A stretch of DNA of 64,000 nt, from contig NZ_MEDS01000006.1 in NCBI RefSeq assembly GCF_001724135.1, forward strand, positions 101,006 through 165,005, in the 5' to 3' direction. The stretch is from Comamonas sp. SCN 65-56 (lineage in GTDB: Bacteria > Pseudomonadota > Gammaproteobacteria > Burkholderiales > Burkholderiaceae_C). Below are positions 17,326-26,147 of this stretch, piece by piece (position 1 is the first letter of the stretch; the number at the start of each line of letters is the position of its first letter). The notes beneath the pieces were generated by a model. That model was not told where the DNA came from. It did not search any database and saw nothing but the letters and a program-made list of their open reading frames with translations. A program made the position numbers and the translations under genes.

Positions 17326-17536
17326 GAAAAATGGCTGCAGCGCTCTTCCAGTATGCGCTTGCAACTATGAAATTTATAAGAGATTCCATCATTGCAGCGG
17401 TTATTTTTGCAAAAAAGTCACAGGTACAGCGTAAATTTGCTTATTTATCTTCAGAAATATTTGTAATAAAGTCCCACCCACACCAATCCAAGCCGGACGG
17501 CTGTCCCGGCATCTCCATCGTTTTCAGGGGTTTTCC
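17326..17536. promoter_or_regulatory. AT-rich divergent promoter region between the LysR gene and glcB
   Basis: 211 bases without a gene, much AT-richer than its surroundings between about 17360 and 17475. Several T-N11-A spacings could serve as LysR boxes, but no single palindrome stands out. The glcB start is preceded by a weak CAGGGG site. Confidence 0.5.
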
Positions 17537-19744
17537 ATGACCGCACGTACCCGCATTCACGGCCTGCAGGTGGCCGACGAGCTTTACCAATTCATCAATG
17601 CCGAGGTGCTGCCCGGCACCGGCGTGGCGCAAGAGGCCTTCTGGAAGGGCTTTGATGCGCTGGTCGCCGATCTGGCGCCCAAGAACGCCGCGCTGCTGGC
17701 CGAGCGCGATCGTCTGCAGACCGAGCTCGATACCTGGCACAAGGCCAATCCCGGCCCTATCCGCGACATGGCGGCCTACCGCAAGTTTCTGGAGACGATT
17801 GGCTACCTGGTGGCGCCGCCCCAGGGCGTGCAGGCGACGACCAGGAACGTCGATGCGGAGCTCGCCATCCAGGCCGGCCCGCAGCTGGTGGTGCCGATAT
17901 TGAACGCGCGCTACGCGCTCAATGCCGCCAATGCGCGCTGGGGCAGTTTGTACGACGCGCTCTACGGCACCGACGTGATCGCCGAGGAGGGCGGCGCCGA
18001 GAAGGGCAAGGGCTACAACCCGGTGCGCGGCGCCAGGGTGATCGAATACGCGCGCAATTTTCTGGATCAGGCGGTGCCGCTGGCGAGCGGATCGCACAAG
18101 GATGCGAGCGGCTACGCCATCGAAGGCGGGCAGCTCGCGGTGACGCTCCAGGGCGGCGCAAAGACCGGGCTCAAGAACCCGGCGCAGTTCGTCGGCTACC
18201 AGGGTGAGGCAGCAGCGCCGTCCGGCGTGCTGCTGGTGAACCACGGCATTCACGTGGACATTCGCATCGACCGCGCCACCGCGATCGGCAAGAGCGACGC
18301 GGCCGGCGTGGCGGACGTGGTGGTGGAAGCGGCGCTTTCGACCATCCTGGACCTGGAAGATTCGATTGCCGCAGTGGACGCCGAAGACAAGGTGCTGGGC
18401 TATCGCAATTGGCTGGGCATCCTGCGCGGCACGCTGACAGAAACCTTCGAAAAAGGCGGCAAGACCATGACGCGCGGGCTCAACCCCGACCGGCGCTACG
18501 TCGGCGCCAAGGGCGGCGAGATCGTGCTGCCCGGGCGCTCGCTGCTGTTCGTGCGCAACGTCGGCCATTTGATGACCAACCCGGCCATCCTTTGGGGCGC
18601 GGAAGGCCGCGAGATTCCCGAGGGCATCCTGGACGCGATGATCACCACCACGATCGCGTTGCATGATTTGAAGGGCCTGGGCGGTGCCAACGGCATCCGC
18701 AACTCGCGCAGCGGCAGCGTCTACATCGTCAAGCCCAAGATGCACGGTCCGGCGGAAGTCGGCTTTGCCAGCGAAATTTTCGCCCGCGTCGAGCAGGTGC
18801 TGGGCCTGGCCGAGAGCACCGTCAAGCTCGGCATCATGGATGAGGAACGCCGCACCAGCGTCAACCTCAAGGCCTGCATCGCCGCCGCCCCCAGCCGCAT
18901 CGCCTTCATCAACACCGGCTTCCTGGACCGCACCGGCGACGAGATGCACACCTCGATGCACGCCGGCCCCATGATCCGCAAGGGCGAGATGAAGACCAGC
19001 GCCTGGATCGCTGCCTACGAGAAAAGCAACGTGCTCGTGGGTCTCGGCATGGGCCTGCGTGGCAAGGCGCAGATCGGCAAGGGCATGTGGGCCATGCCCG
19101 ACCTGATGAAGGCCATGCTGGAGCAAAAAATCGGCCACCCCAAGGCCGGTGCCAACACCGCCTGGGTGCCCAGCCCCACGGCCGCTACGCTGCACGCGTT
19201 GCACTACCACCAGGTCAATGTGGCCGCGATCCAGCAGGCGCTGGAGAAAACCAATGCCGATGCCGAGCGCGATACCCTGCTCACCGGCCTGCTCACGGTG
19301 CCGGTCTCCAGCAACCCGAACTGGAGCAATGAGGAAAAGCAGCAGGAACTGGACAACAACATCCAGGGCATCCTGGGCTACGTGGTGCGCTGGGTCGATC
19401 AGGGCGTGGGCTGCTCCAAGGTGCCCGACATCCACGACATCGGCCTGATGGAAGACCGCGCCACGCTGCGCATCTCCAGCCAACATGTGGCCAACTGGCT
19501 GCTGCATGGCGTGGTCAGCGAAGGCCAGGTACGCGCCACCTTCGAGCGCATGTCCGCCAAGGTCGATCAGCAGAACGGTGGTGATCCGCTGTACGAGCGT
19601 ATGCACGACCGCTATGGCGAATCCATGGCCTACCAGGCCGCCTGCGATCTGGTGTTCAAGGGATTGAGCCAGCCCAGCGGCTACACCGAACCGCTGCTGC
19701 ACGCCTGGCGCCAGAAGCGCAAGGCGGCGCAAAAGAAGGCTTGA
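17537..19744 (+). CDS. glcB: Malate synthase G
   Basis: 735 residues, the length of the monomeric G isoform (isoform A is about 530). It condenses glyoxylate with acetyl-CoA to malate, so that C2 compounds and glycolate can feed the TCA cycle. Family landmarks are [23 protein letters not shown], the TIM-barrel region [16 protein letters not shown], the catalytic/metal region [15 protein letters not shown] and GLNPDRRY, and [16 protein letters not shown] with its conserved Asp. It is monocistronic, with a strong terminator 45 bases downstream and a LysR gene divergent upstream. Confidence 0.97.
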   Translation: MTARTRIHGLQVADELYQFINAEVLPGTGVAQEAFWKGFDALVADLAPKNAALLAERDRLQTELDTWHKANPGPIRDMAAYRKFLETIGYLVAPPQGVQATTRNVDAELAIQAGPQLVVPILNARYALNAANARWGSLYDALYGTDVIAEEGGAEKGKGYNPVRGARVIEYARNFLDQAVPLASGSHKDASGYAIEGGQLAVTLQGGAKTGLKNPAQFVGYQGEAAAPSGVLLVNHGIHVDIRIDRATAIGKSDAAGVADVVVEAALSTILDLEDSIAAVDAEDKVLGYRNWLGILRGTLTETFEKGGKTMTRGLNPDRRYVGAKGGEIVLPGRSLLFVRNVGHLMTNPAILWGAEGREIPEGILDAMITTTIALHDLKGLGGANGIRNSRSGSVYIVKPKMHGPAEVGFASEIFARVEQVLGLAESTVKLGIMDEERRTSVNLKACIAAAPSRIAFINTGFLDRTGDEMHTSMHAGPMIRKGEMKTSAWIAAYEKSNVLVGLGMGLRGKAQIGKGMWAMPDLMKAMLEQKIGHPKAGANTAWVPSPTAATLHALHYHQVNVAAIQQALEKTNADAERDTLLTGLLTVPVSSNPNWSNEEKQQELDNNIQGILGYVVRWVDQGVGCSKVPDIHDIGLMEDRATLRISSQHVANWLLHGVVSEGQVRATFERMSAKVDQQNGGDPLYERMHDRYGESMAYQAACDLVFKGLSQPSGYTEPLLHAWRQKRKAAQKKA

Positions 19745-19751
19745 GCGCTTC

Positions 19752-19815
19752 TGGTTAGATAGCTGACAGCGCTTGCCAGGTCAGCGCAAACGGCGGTTTT
19801 GATATTGAATCAAAC
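19752..19815 (+). repeat. Dispersed palindromic repeat, copy 5, overlapping the glcB terminator
   Basis: Starts AGATAGCTGACAGCGCTTGC, continues CAGGTCAGCGCAAACGGCGG and ends TTTTGATATTGAAT. This is a clear family member; its 3' half contributes to the terminator stem. Confidence 0.65.
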
Positions 19816-19825
19816 CGCCGTTTTT
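19788..19825. terminator. Strong bidirectional terminator between glcB and the SGNH gene
   Basis: AAACGGCGGTTTTGAT pairs with ATCAAACCGCCGTTT (one bulged T), and runs of T or A flank both sides (TTTTT at 19820-19825 on the plus strand). It lies between convergent genes and can serve both. Confidence 0.9.
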
Positions 19826-19833
19826 GCTGGATC

Positions 19834-20940
19834 TCAGAGCAGCTTGCGCACCGCGTCGGCCATCAGCTCATGGCCGCGCGGCGTGGGGTGAAAGGAATCG
19901 GAGAACAACCAGGTTTTCCACCAGTTGGCGCCGCCCGTGGCGCCCACCGGCGGGGTTTGCGCCGACAGCGCGGCGGCAGTGCAGGTCGGGAAGTCGTATT
20001 CCGGCAGGCCGCTGCTGTCCTGGCCCACCACCGGGCAGGCGGGGGTGGCGGTATTGGTGAGACCGAAGTCCGCGGGCTTGGCCACCATGGCCTTGAGCGT
20101 GCCGTCGAAATCGACCACGCCCACGGTCTTGCTGTCCTTGAAGCTCGCGCCCAGCGTCGTGTTGAAGGCCTGCACCCAGCCGCCGAACACTTGTTTGAGC
20201 TGCGCGGCTGCTTCGGGGCCCTGCTGCTGCGCAATCGCGGCCAGCACAAAGCCGAACTGCGGCGTGAGCGTCACGTCGGGTACGTTGAGCACCACCACGC
20301 GCGGGGCACCCTTGTCCACGGCATTGGTTTTGATCGTGCCGGCAAACTGCGTCGCCAGCGCCTGCATGTACAGGCCGCCGGCTTGCGCCATGCCGGTCTG
20401 GCCCTGCGCCAGCAGGGTCTGCACGGTGGCAGGGTCCAGCACGGTCGTCAGCATGGCAGCGAAGCTCGCGCCCTTGTCGCCCGCGGCCGCAAGGAAGGCC
20501 TTGATCAGGTCTGCGGCATCATTGCCGCCGCCGTCGATCAGCACGATGTCGTTCTTGTCGAACCCGGCGGCGCCCATCGCCTTGAGCTGCTGGGTGATGG
20601 AGACTGGCGAGGTCGGGTCCTTCAGGTTGTTGATGCGCCCGCCGCCGATGGCGTAGTTGGTGCACTTGTCGTTGGCGTTGAAGGTGCTGACGCTGGTGGC
20701 CACGTAGTGCGGGCACAGACTGGAAAAATTCTCGCTGGCGATGATTTCCGGCCAGATGGGTGTGGAGCCGGTGCCGGTGCGCGCCGTGCCCTGTACCGTG
20801 AACTTGTAGCCGAAGGTGCCGCTGTCGGCCAGGCTGTCGCCAGCCACCTTGACCGGATGAACGATATCGATACTGCCGCCGCCGCAGGCAGCCAGCAGGA
20901 TGCTTGCCGCTGCCGCAGCGATCCAGCGCATGTGTTTCAT
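19834..20940 (-). CDS. SGNH/GDSL-family esterase, predicted lipoprotein
   Basis: 368 residues from ATG 20940, which has an AGGAGA site. A lipoprotein signal ends in LLAACGGG (Cys near residue 18). Catalytic blocks of the SGNH hydrolases are visible: block I GDSLADSGTFG (nucleophile Ser near 34), block III DGGGNDAAD, and the C-terminal DSFHPTPRGHELMA (Asp and His of the triad). Such enzymes hydrolyse acyl esters at the cell surface or in the periplasm; the substrate cannot be read. It lies 43 bases downstream of dacB on the same strand and ends at the shared terminator. Confidence 0.88.
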   Translation of the reverse strand: MKHMRWIAAAAASILLAACGGGSIDIVHPVKVAGDSLADSGTFGYKFTVQGTARTGTGSTPIWPEIIASENFSSLCPHYVATSVSTFNANDKCTNYAIGGGRINNLKDPTSPVSITQQLKAMGAAGFDKNDIVLIDGGGNDAADLIKAFLAAAGDKGASFAAMLTTVLDPATVQTLLAQGQTGMAQAGGLYMQALATQFAGTIKTNAVDKGAPRVVVLNVPDVTLTPQFGFVLAAIAQQQGPEAAAQLKQVFGGWVQAFNTTLGASFKDSKTVGVVDFDGTLKAMVAKPADFGLTNTATPACPVVGQDSSGLPEYDFPTCTAAALSAQTPPVGATGGANWWKTWLFSDSFHPTPRGHELMADAVRKLL

Positions 20941-20983
20941 GAAGGTCTCCTGTGAAATCGAGAGCAGGGTTGCCGGTGGCATT

Positions 20984-22426
20984 CTAGGGGGCTGACCGAT
21001 CTGCCCAGGCCCAGTCGACGAGCGCATCCAGCGCCGTTCGTGCCGCCATCGCGTTGGGGTGGTTGATGAGCGCCACCAGCACGTAGCGCCGACCGCTGGC
21101 GCCGTGCACCACCCCGGCGATGGACGCCACGTCGCGCAGCGTGCCGGTCTTGAGGTGGGCGGTGCCCTGCGCGCGGCCCTTGCGCCGGCGCAGCGTGCCG
21201 TCCATGCCCGAAATCGGCAGCGAGGACAGCAGCTCGGGCATCACCGGTGATTCCCAGGCCTGCAGCAGCAGGCGCGCCAGCGCCTGCGCGGTGATGCGCC
21301 CTTCGCGGCTCAGGCCGGCGCCGTTGTCCATCACCAGCTCGTCGGCCGAGCCGCCATGCGCCGCCCACCACTGGGCCAGCGCCGCATGGGCGCTCTGCAG
21401 GCTGCCGCTGCCGCTTTCCTGCAGACCCAGCGTCAGCAGCAGCTGCTGCGCCATCACGTTGTTGCTGAACTTGTTGATGTCGCGGATTACCTCGGCAAGC
21501 GACGGTGAGGTGGAAACGAAGGCGGGCTTGAGGCCCTGCGGCAGCGCGCCATCCCGCACCTGACCGCTCAACTGGCCGCCGAGCTGCTGCCACATGCCGG
21601 CGATGGCGCGGGCCCCGAAGCGCTGCGGCTCCGCCGGTGCCACCGACCAGAGCTTTTCGCCGCAGGCCAGCGGATAGCTGCCCGCCAGCACGATGCGCCC
21701 GGGCTGCGCAAAATCGGCCTGCAGCCCCGCGCGCCAATCGCCGCAGGCCGTTCCCTGGGGTGCCAGCGCTACCGAGGCGGGCACCTGCATCGCTGCCAGC
21801 GGCGGCTCGAACGCGACATGCGCCACGCCCGCGGCAGCATCGGGGATGAAATCCAGCGTCAGCGCGTTGAAATTCACCAGCAGCGCATCCGGCGCCACGT
21901 TGTAGGGCCGCCAGGGCTCGCCATCGAACTCGCCCGCGTCGCGCACCGGCACGGTAAAGGCGCTTCGGTCCAGCACGATGTCGCCCTGGATGGCGCGTAT
22001 GCCCTGGCCCTGCAGGCGGCGCAGCATCAGCCACAGGCGCTCGGCAACGAGCTTGGGGTCGCCCACGCCTTGGAGGACCACGTTGCCTCGCAGCACGCCA
22101 TCGGTCACGGGCCCGTCGATGAACACCGGCGTTTGCCAGGTGAAGGCCGGCCCCAGCAGCTCCAGCGCCGCATAGGTGGTGACGAGTTTCATCACCGAGG
22201 CCGGGTTGCGTGCCACGTCCGCCTGCCAGGCCAGGCGCGGCGCTTGCCCATCGGCCGGCAGGACGACAACCGACAGCGCCTCCGGTGGCACCTTGGCGCG
22301 CTGCAGCGCCGCCTGCACTGTTGCGGGCAGGCCGGTAGCCGGGGTTTTCTGTGCGTGAACGGCGCCGATCCAGCAGGCGCTCAGGCAAAGGCAAAGAAGG
22401 AAGCGGAGGATGCGCAGATGGGGCAT
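20984..22426 (-). CDS. dacB: D-alanyl-D-alanine carboxypeptidase/endopeptidase (PBP4-type)
   Basis: 480 residues with a signal peptide ending AVHA. All three serine-penicillin-binding motifs of family S13 are present: SVMK (nucleophile Ser, about 78), SNN in KFSNNVMAQQ, and KTG in LKTGTLRDVASIAG. The insertion domains between the first two motifs have the size seen in DacB. It trims pentapeptides and cleaves cross-links in periplasmic peptidoglycan. A 165-base palindromic repeat sits just upstream of its start. Confidence 0.95.
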   Translation of the reverse strand: MPHLRILRFLLCLCLSACWIGAVHAQKTPATGLPATVQAALQRAKVPPEALSVVVLPADGQAPRLAWQADVARNPASVMKLVTTYAALELLGPAFTWQTPVFIDGPVTDGVLRGNVVLQGVGDPKLVAERLWLMLRRLQGQGIRAIQGDIVLDRSAFTVPVRDAGEFDGEPWRPYNVAPDALLVNFNALTLDFIPDAAAGVAHVAFEPPLAAMQVPASVALAPQGTACGDWRAGLQADFAQPGRIVLAGSYPLACGEKLWSVAPAEPQRFGARAIAGMWQQLGGQLSGQVRDGALPQGLKPAFVSTSPSLAEVIRDINKFSNNVMAQQLLLTLGLQESGSGSLQSAHAALAQWWAAHGGSADELVMDNGAGLSREGRITAQALARLLLQAWESPVMPELLSSLPISGMDGTLRRRKGRAQGTAHLKTGTLRDVASIAGVVHGASGRRYVLVALINHPNAMAARTALDALVDWAWADRSAP

Positions 22427-22438
22427 GGCGCGAGTTTA

Positions 22439-22603
22439 AGGAGGCAGTCGGGCTTGAGAATCGTCGGCTACAAATTGTCCGCAGCGGCCCATTTTTCACC
22501 GTCTTTTTGCCCAATAGCCCCGCTATTGGGCTGCAAATCCGGCAAAAACTGTGCTCGCTGGGGCCAATTTTCGCTTTCGACGCCTCAAGTCCGACAGCCT
22601 CCT
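22439..22603. repeat. 165-base whole-element palindrome (MITE-like) between dacB and tsaB
   Basis: The two arms mirror each other from the ends (AGGAGGCAGTCGGGCTTGAG against the reverse complement of CTCAAGTCCGACAGCCTCCT) to a perfect 9-base centre, CCCAATAGC CCC GCTATTGGG (22510-22530). Intermediate blocks also pair (CACCGTCTTTTTGCC with GGCAAAAACTGTG; CAAATTG with CAATTTT). It contains no gene. It could form a long RNA hairpin between the two divergent genes. The form suggests a non-autonomous mobile or REP-like element. Confidence 0.75.
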
Positions 22604-22625
22604 GAGACGGGATAATTGCGCCACC

Positions 22626-23327
22626 ATGCGCCTGCTTGCCTTTGATACCAGCACCGAGCACCTGTCCATCGCGCTGGCGCTGGACGGCCGGGTGTTCACG
22701 CATGCCGGCGCGGGCGGGGCGCAGGCCTCGCACACGCTGATTCCCGCCATTCTGGCGCTGCTGCAGCAGGCAGGCACGGCGCTGGACGCGCTGGACGCCA
22801 TCGTGTTCGGCCAGGGCCCGGGTTCGTTCACCGGCTTGCGCACCGCCTGCGCGGTGGCGCAGGGCCTGGCGTTTGGTGCGCGCGGCGGCGCAGGCCTGCC
22901 GGTGCTGCCCGTGCCTACGCTGCTGGCGGTGGCGGAGGAGGCACGTGCCGCCCAGGGCTGCGCCCGGGTGATCGCCACGCTGGATGCGCGCATGGACGAG
23001 GTCTACACCGCCGCCTGTGCCTGGAGCGCCGCGCAGCAGCGCTGGGCGCTGCAGGGCGAACTGCACCTGCTGGCGCCAGAGGCCGTGCAGGTGCCGGCGG
23101 GCTGGACGCTGGCGGGCAACGCCGCCGCGGTCCATGGGGCACGCCTGGCACCGGGCGCCGCGCAGGTGGCCGCGCTGCCCACCGCCACCGCCTTGCTGCG
23201 ATTGGCGCCGGTGCTGCTGGCCGCCGGTCAGGCGGTGGCCGCCGATGCGGCGCTGCCGCTGTACGTGCGCGACAAGGTGGCGCAGACCACGGCCGAGCGC
23301 GCGGCGCGCAAGGAGCAGGCGGCGTGA
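22626..23327 (+). CDS. tsaB: tRNA threonylcarbamoyladenosine biosynthesis protein TsaB
   Basis: 233 residues from ATG 22626 (MRLLAFDTSTEHLSIAL). The ASKHA-fold N-lobe motif DTST and the GQGPGSFTGLRTACAVAQGL segment are diagnostic of TsaB, the scaffold partner of TsaD, TsaE and TsaC in making t6A37 on ANN-decoding tRNAs. As expected for TsaB, metal-binding histidines of TsaD are absent. It overlaps rimI by 4 bases (GTG start inside its end), the common tsaB-rimI coupling. Confidence 0.95.
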   Translation: MRLLAFDTSTEHLSIALALDGRVFTHAGAGGAQASHTLIPAILALLQQAGTALDALDAIVFGQGPGSFTGLRTACAVAQGLAFGARGGAGLPVLPVPTLLAVAEEARAAQGCARVIATLDARMDEVYTAACAWSAAQQRWALQGELHLLAPEAVQVPAGWTLAGNAAAVHGARLAPGAAQVAALPTATALLRLAPVLLAAGQAVAADAALPLYVRDKVAQTTAERAARKEQAA

Positions 23328-23788
23328 GCGCGCTGCCACGTCCCGAAGCCGGCTTTGAGCCGCTGGCGCTCAGGCATCTGGACGCGCTGATGGCGATCGA
23401 GCTGCAGGCCTATCCCGAACCCTGGAGCCGCGGCAACTTCCTCGATTCGATCAACGCCGGCTACCAGTGTCAGGCGCTGGTGGCGGGCGGCGAGCTGCTG
23501 GGTTATTTTGTCGTGATGATGGGCGTGGCAGAGGCGCATCTGCTCAACATCACCGTCGCTCCCGCCTGGCAGCACCAGGGCTGGGCGCGCGTGATGCTGG
23601 ACGCCATCGCGCTCTGGGCGCGCGGGCGGGGCGCGCAGGCGCTGTGGCTGGAGGTGCGCGTGAGCAATGAGCGCGCGCGCGGCATCTACACCGCTGGCGG
23701 CTTTCGCAGCGTCGGCGTGCGTCGCGGCTACTACCCGATGCTGGGCGGTGGACGTGAAGATGCCGTCGTGATGAGCCTGACGCTATGA
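23324..23788 (+). CDS. rimI: Ribosomal protein S18 N-alpha-acetyltransferase
   Basis: 154 residues from a GTG start that overlaps the tsaB stop (GTGA). GNAT fold with N-terminal YPEPWSRGNFLDSINAGY, strand YFVVMMGVAEAHLLNITVAP, the acetyl-CoA P-loop QHQGWARVML and the C-terminal catalytic region EVRVSNERARGIYTAGGFRS with the RGYYP tail. These features separate RimI from generic GNATs. It acetylates the N-terminus of ribosomal protein S18. The start of the next gene overlaps its stop by 4 bases. Confidence 0.93.
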   Translation: MSALPRPEAGFEPLALRHLDALMAIELQAYPEPWSRGNFLDSINAGYQCQALVAGGELLGYFVVMMGVAEAHLLNITVAPAWQHQGWARVMLDAIALWARGRGAQALWLEVRVSNERARGIYTAGGFRSVGVRRGYYPMLGGGREDAVVMSLTL

Positions 23789-24507
23789 AGCTCGACAGCC
23801 GTCAGCGCGCCATGCTGGCCGAAATGGGAGTGCGGGTCTGGCAGCCCGAAGAACCCGCGCCCGCTGCTGCCACCGTCGCCGCGGTGACGGCCCCGGTGCG
23901 GCAGGCACCGGCGCCTTTTGCCCCGTCTGCGCCACCCGGCTCCACCGCGCCCGCCCGGCGCGCCGCGGTTGCGCCTGTTCCGGCGCCCGTGGCTGCGGTG
24001 GCACCCGCCGCCCGCACCGCGCCGATCTGGCAGCTGGATGCTCCCCAGCCGCTCTACCCCGATGTGCCGCCTGACGCTGGACCTGCCGGGCCGGCCTGGA
24101 TGGTGGTGCTGGAGACACCGACGCCCGATGCGCCGCGCGCCGGTGAGGCCGGTGATTTGCTGCTCAACATGCTGCGTGCCATGCAGCTGGCGGACAACCC
24201 CCGCGTTTTCGTGGCGCCGGTGCGCCGCGCGCCGGCAATGGCGCAGGAAAACGAGGAGCGGCTCGCCCAAGCGATGCAGCAGGTGCAGCCGGTGGTGGTG
24301 CTGGCGCTGGGCCTGGGCGCTGCCCGCGCCGTGCTCGGCGGCAGCGAGCCGCTGGGGCGACTGCGCGTCAGCGAGCACCGCCTGGCAGGCGGCACGCCGC
24401 TGGTCGTCAGCTACGCGCCGGCCGATCTGCTGCGCCAGAAATCGGCCAAGCGCGATGCCTGGGCCGACCTGCAGCGCGCGATGGCGTTGGCGGATGCGGT
24501 GCGATAA
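23785..24507 (+). CDS. Degenerate uracil-DNA-glycosylase-like protein
   Basis: 240 residues. The first 80 are Ala/Pro-rich and likely disordered. From about residue 100 the fold order of family 4/5 uracil-DNA glycosylases is recognisable: a WMVVLETP strand where active enzymes have GExPG, the helix GDLLLNMLRAMQL, the VFVAPVRR and VVVLALGLGAARAVLGG strands, and a final SYAPADLLRQKSAKRDAW matching the family's HPAxLLR...KR.AW block. The catalytic His is Ala here, the GExPG motif is gone, and the four iron-sulfur cysteines are absent. It is probably catalytically inactive or altered. It overlaps rimI by 4 bases. Confidence 0.7.
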   Translation: MKLDSRQRAMLAEMGVRVWQPEEPAPAAATVAAVTAPVRQAPAPFAPSAPPGSTAPARRAAVAPVPAPVAAVAPAARTAPIWQLDAPQPLYPDVPPDAGPAGPAWMVVLETPTPDAPRAGEAGDLLLNMLRAMQLADNPRVFVAPVRRAPAMAQENEERLAQAMQQVQPVVVLALGLGAARAVLGGSEPLGRLRVSEHRLAGGTPLVVSYAPADLLRQKSAKRDAWADLQRAMALADAVR

Positions 24508-24654
24508 TCGCCCGTTCAATCATCAGGAGACAGCTCCGTGGAAGCCAGCCCCAGTTGCCGGCTTTCGGCCTCCCGGCCCGGGTAATGCGGCCAGGGGGTA
24601 CCGAAAGCGCCCCCACCCCTACCGCAGCACACCACTTCAGGGAGAGCGTGAGCC
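24508..24654 (+). promoter_or_regulatory. corA leader region with a possible 15-codon upstream ORF and hairpins
   Basis: 147 bases without a listed gene. A GTG at 24538, preceded by AGGAGA, opens a 15-codon frame (24538-24585, reading VEASPSCRLSASRPG) ending in TAA. Downstream, GGGGG (24594-24598) can pair with CCCCC (24610-24614), and CCCC near 24549 could pair with the same G run as an alternative. The corA start has its own AGGGAG site. This layout would suit translation-coupled attenuation, but conservation is untested. Confidence 0.35.
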
Positions 24655-25641
24655 ATGCTCAACATCTTTTCGCTGGTCAACGGCCGACTGGTTCAGGAAG
24701 AAATCGAATCGCTGGACGAGCTCGCCCGGTTCAAGCCGATCTGGGTCGACCTCGAATCGCCGACGCGCGAGGAAAAGCGCTGGGTGGCCCAGCACTACGG
24801 CCTGTCGATTCCCGAAGACGCAATGGACGACGACATCGAGGAGTCGGCGCGCTTCTATGAGGAAGACAACGGTGAGCTGCACATCCGCAGCGACTTCCTC
24901 ATTGATGACGACGACGACCCGCGCTCGGTGCGCGTGGCCTTCATCCTGAACCAGCACAACACCGAGCTCAAGAGCTGCGGCGTACTCTTCTCCATCCATG
25001 AGGAAGACATCCCGGTGTTTCGCCTGGTGCGCATGCGTGCGCGCCGCGCACCGGGCCTGATCGCCGACGCCAAGGAGGCGCTGCTCAACCTCTTCGACAC
25101 CGACGTGGAGTATTCGGCCGACACGCTCGAGGGCATCTACGACGAGCTGAAAAAAGTCAGTACCCAGGTGCTCGAAGGCCAGATGACCGACAGCCACGCG
25201 CAGCAGGTGCTGGCCGACATCGCCTGGGAAGAAGACCTGAATGGGCGCATCCGGCGCAACATGCTCGACACGCGCCGCGCCGTGAGCTTCATGATGCGTA
25301 GCCGCATGCTCAACGCCGAGCAGTTCGAGGACGCGCGCCAGATCCTGCGCGACATCGAGTCGCTCGACAGCCACACGCAGTTCCTGTTCGACAAGATCAA
25401 CTTCCTGATGGATGCGACGGTCGGTTTCCTGAACATCAACCAGAACAAGATCATCAAGATCTTCTCGGTCGCAAGCGTCGCGCTGCTGCCGCCGACGCTG
25501 ATCGCCAGCGTCTACGGCATGAACTTTCGCGCCATGCCCGAGCTGGAGTGGGAGCATGGCTATCTGTATGCCGTCGTGCTCATGGTCCTCAGCGCCCTGG
25601 GGCCCATGCTGTACTTTCGCAAGCGCGGTTGGCTGGCTTGA
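24655..25641 (+). CDS. corA: CorA-family magnesium/cobalt transporter
   Basis: 328 residues. A long acidic cytoplasmic domain (DDDIEESARFYEEDNGE, DDDDDP) leads into the stalk helix and two C-terminal transmembrane helices. The first helix ends in the selectivity motif YGMNF (about 290), with the acidic MPELEWEHG loop after it. CorA pentamers move Mg2+ down its gradient, with gating by cytoplasmic Mg2+. It is preceded by a 147-base leader and stands at the end of the tsaB-rimI cluster on the same strand. Confidence 0.95.
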   Translation: MLNIFSLVNGRLVQEEIESLDELARFKPIWVDLESPTREEKRWVAQHYGLSIPEDAMDDDIEESARFYEEDNGELHIRSDFLIDDDDDPRSVRVAFILNQHNTELKSCGVLFSIHEEDIPVFRLVRMRARRAPGLIADAKEALLNLFDTDVEYSADTLEGIYDELKKVSTQVLEGQMTDSHAQQVLADIAWEEDLNGRIRRNMLDTRRAVSFMMRSRMLNAEQFEDARQILRDIESLDSHTQFLFDKINFLMDATVGFLNINQNKIIKIFSVASVALLPPTLIASVYGMNFRAMPELEWEHGYLYAVVLMVLSALGPMLYFRKRGWLA

Positions 25642-25664
25642 ATGCCAAGCCGTATGACCGGGCG

Positions 25665-26147
25665 TCAGTCGGCGGCGTAGACCTTGCACAGCAGCCGCAT
25701 CAACGTCTGCCGCTCGTGGGCCGTGAGGGCGGAGGCAATCTTGGCTTCCTGTGCGCTGACCAGTGGCTCGACCTCCCGCATCAACGCGTAACCGGCCTCG
25801 GTCAGGTGCAGACCGAGCGCACGGCCGTCTTGCGGATGCGGATGGCGCAGCAGCAGGCCACGCTTTTCCAGCGCGGCAATCTTGCCCACCAGATTGGGTG
25901 GCAGCAGGTTGAGCGTGTCGCAGAGCTGGCGCGAGGTCACGCCCGGGTTGTGGTGCACGATCGAGAGGATGGAGAAATCGACGATGCGCAGCTTGTACGG
26001 CGCCATGCACGCGAGGAAGGCGCCGATGGCCTTGAGCGCCACCATGCGGGCGTTGAAGCCCAGCAGGGTTTGCAGGAAGCTGGCGTCCACCGTATCGACG
26101 GCGGCGCAAGGATCAACGGCGGCAACGGAGTCGGAAGAGGCGGTCAC
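25665..26147 (-). CDS. MarR-family transcriptional regulator of the CoA-thioester operon
   Basis: 160 residues from GTG 26147, whose first bases overlap the TGA of the upstream dehydrogenase (GTGA coupling); an ATG at 26186 would overlap it by 43 bases. Winged HTH: FSILSIVHHNPGVTSRQLCD, recognition helix NLLPPNLVGKIAALEKRGL, wing HPHPQDGRALGLHLTEAG. MarR regulators commonly repress hydroxycinnamate and other aromatic operons and are released by CoA thioesters. It is the last gene of the operon ending here, and a palindrome upstream of the first gene (34476-34492) is a plausible operator. Confidence 0.88.
   Translation of the reverse strand: MTASSDSVAAVDPCAAVDTVDASFLQTLLGFNARMVALKAIGAFLACMAPYKLRIVDFSILSIVHHNPGVTSRQLCDTLNLLPPNLVGKIAALEKRGLLLRHPHPQDGRALGLHLTEAGYALMREVEPLVSAQEAKIASALTAHERQTLMRLLCKVYAAD

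Noticed and set aside
17441..19732. A 763-codon open frame on the minus strand opposite glcB
   Set aside because: It is antisense to a certain malate synthase G gene, rich in His/Arg/Gly as expected from the mirror of GC-rich codons, and has no recognisable domain.
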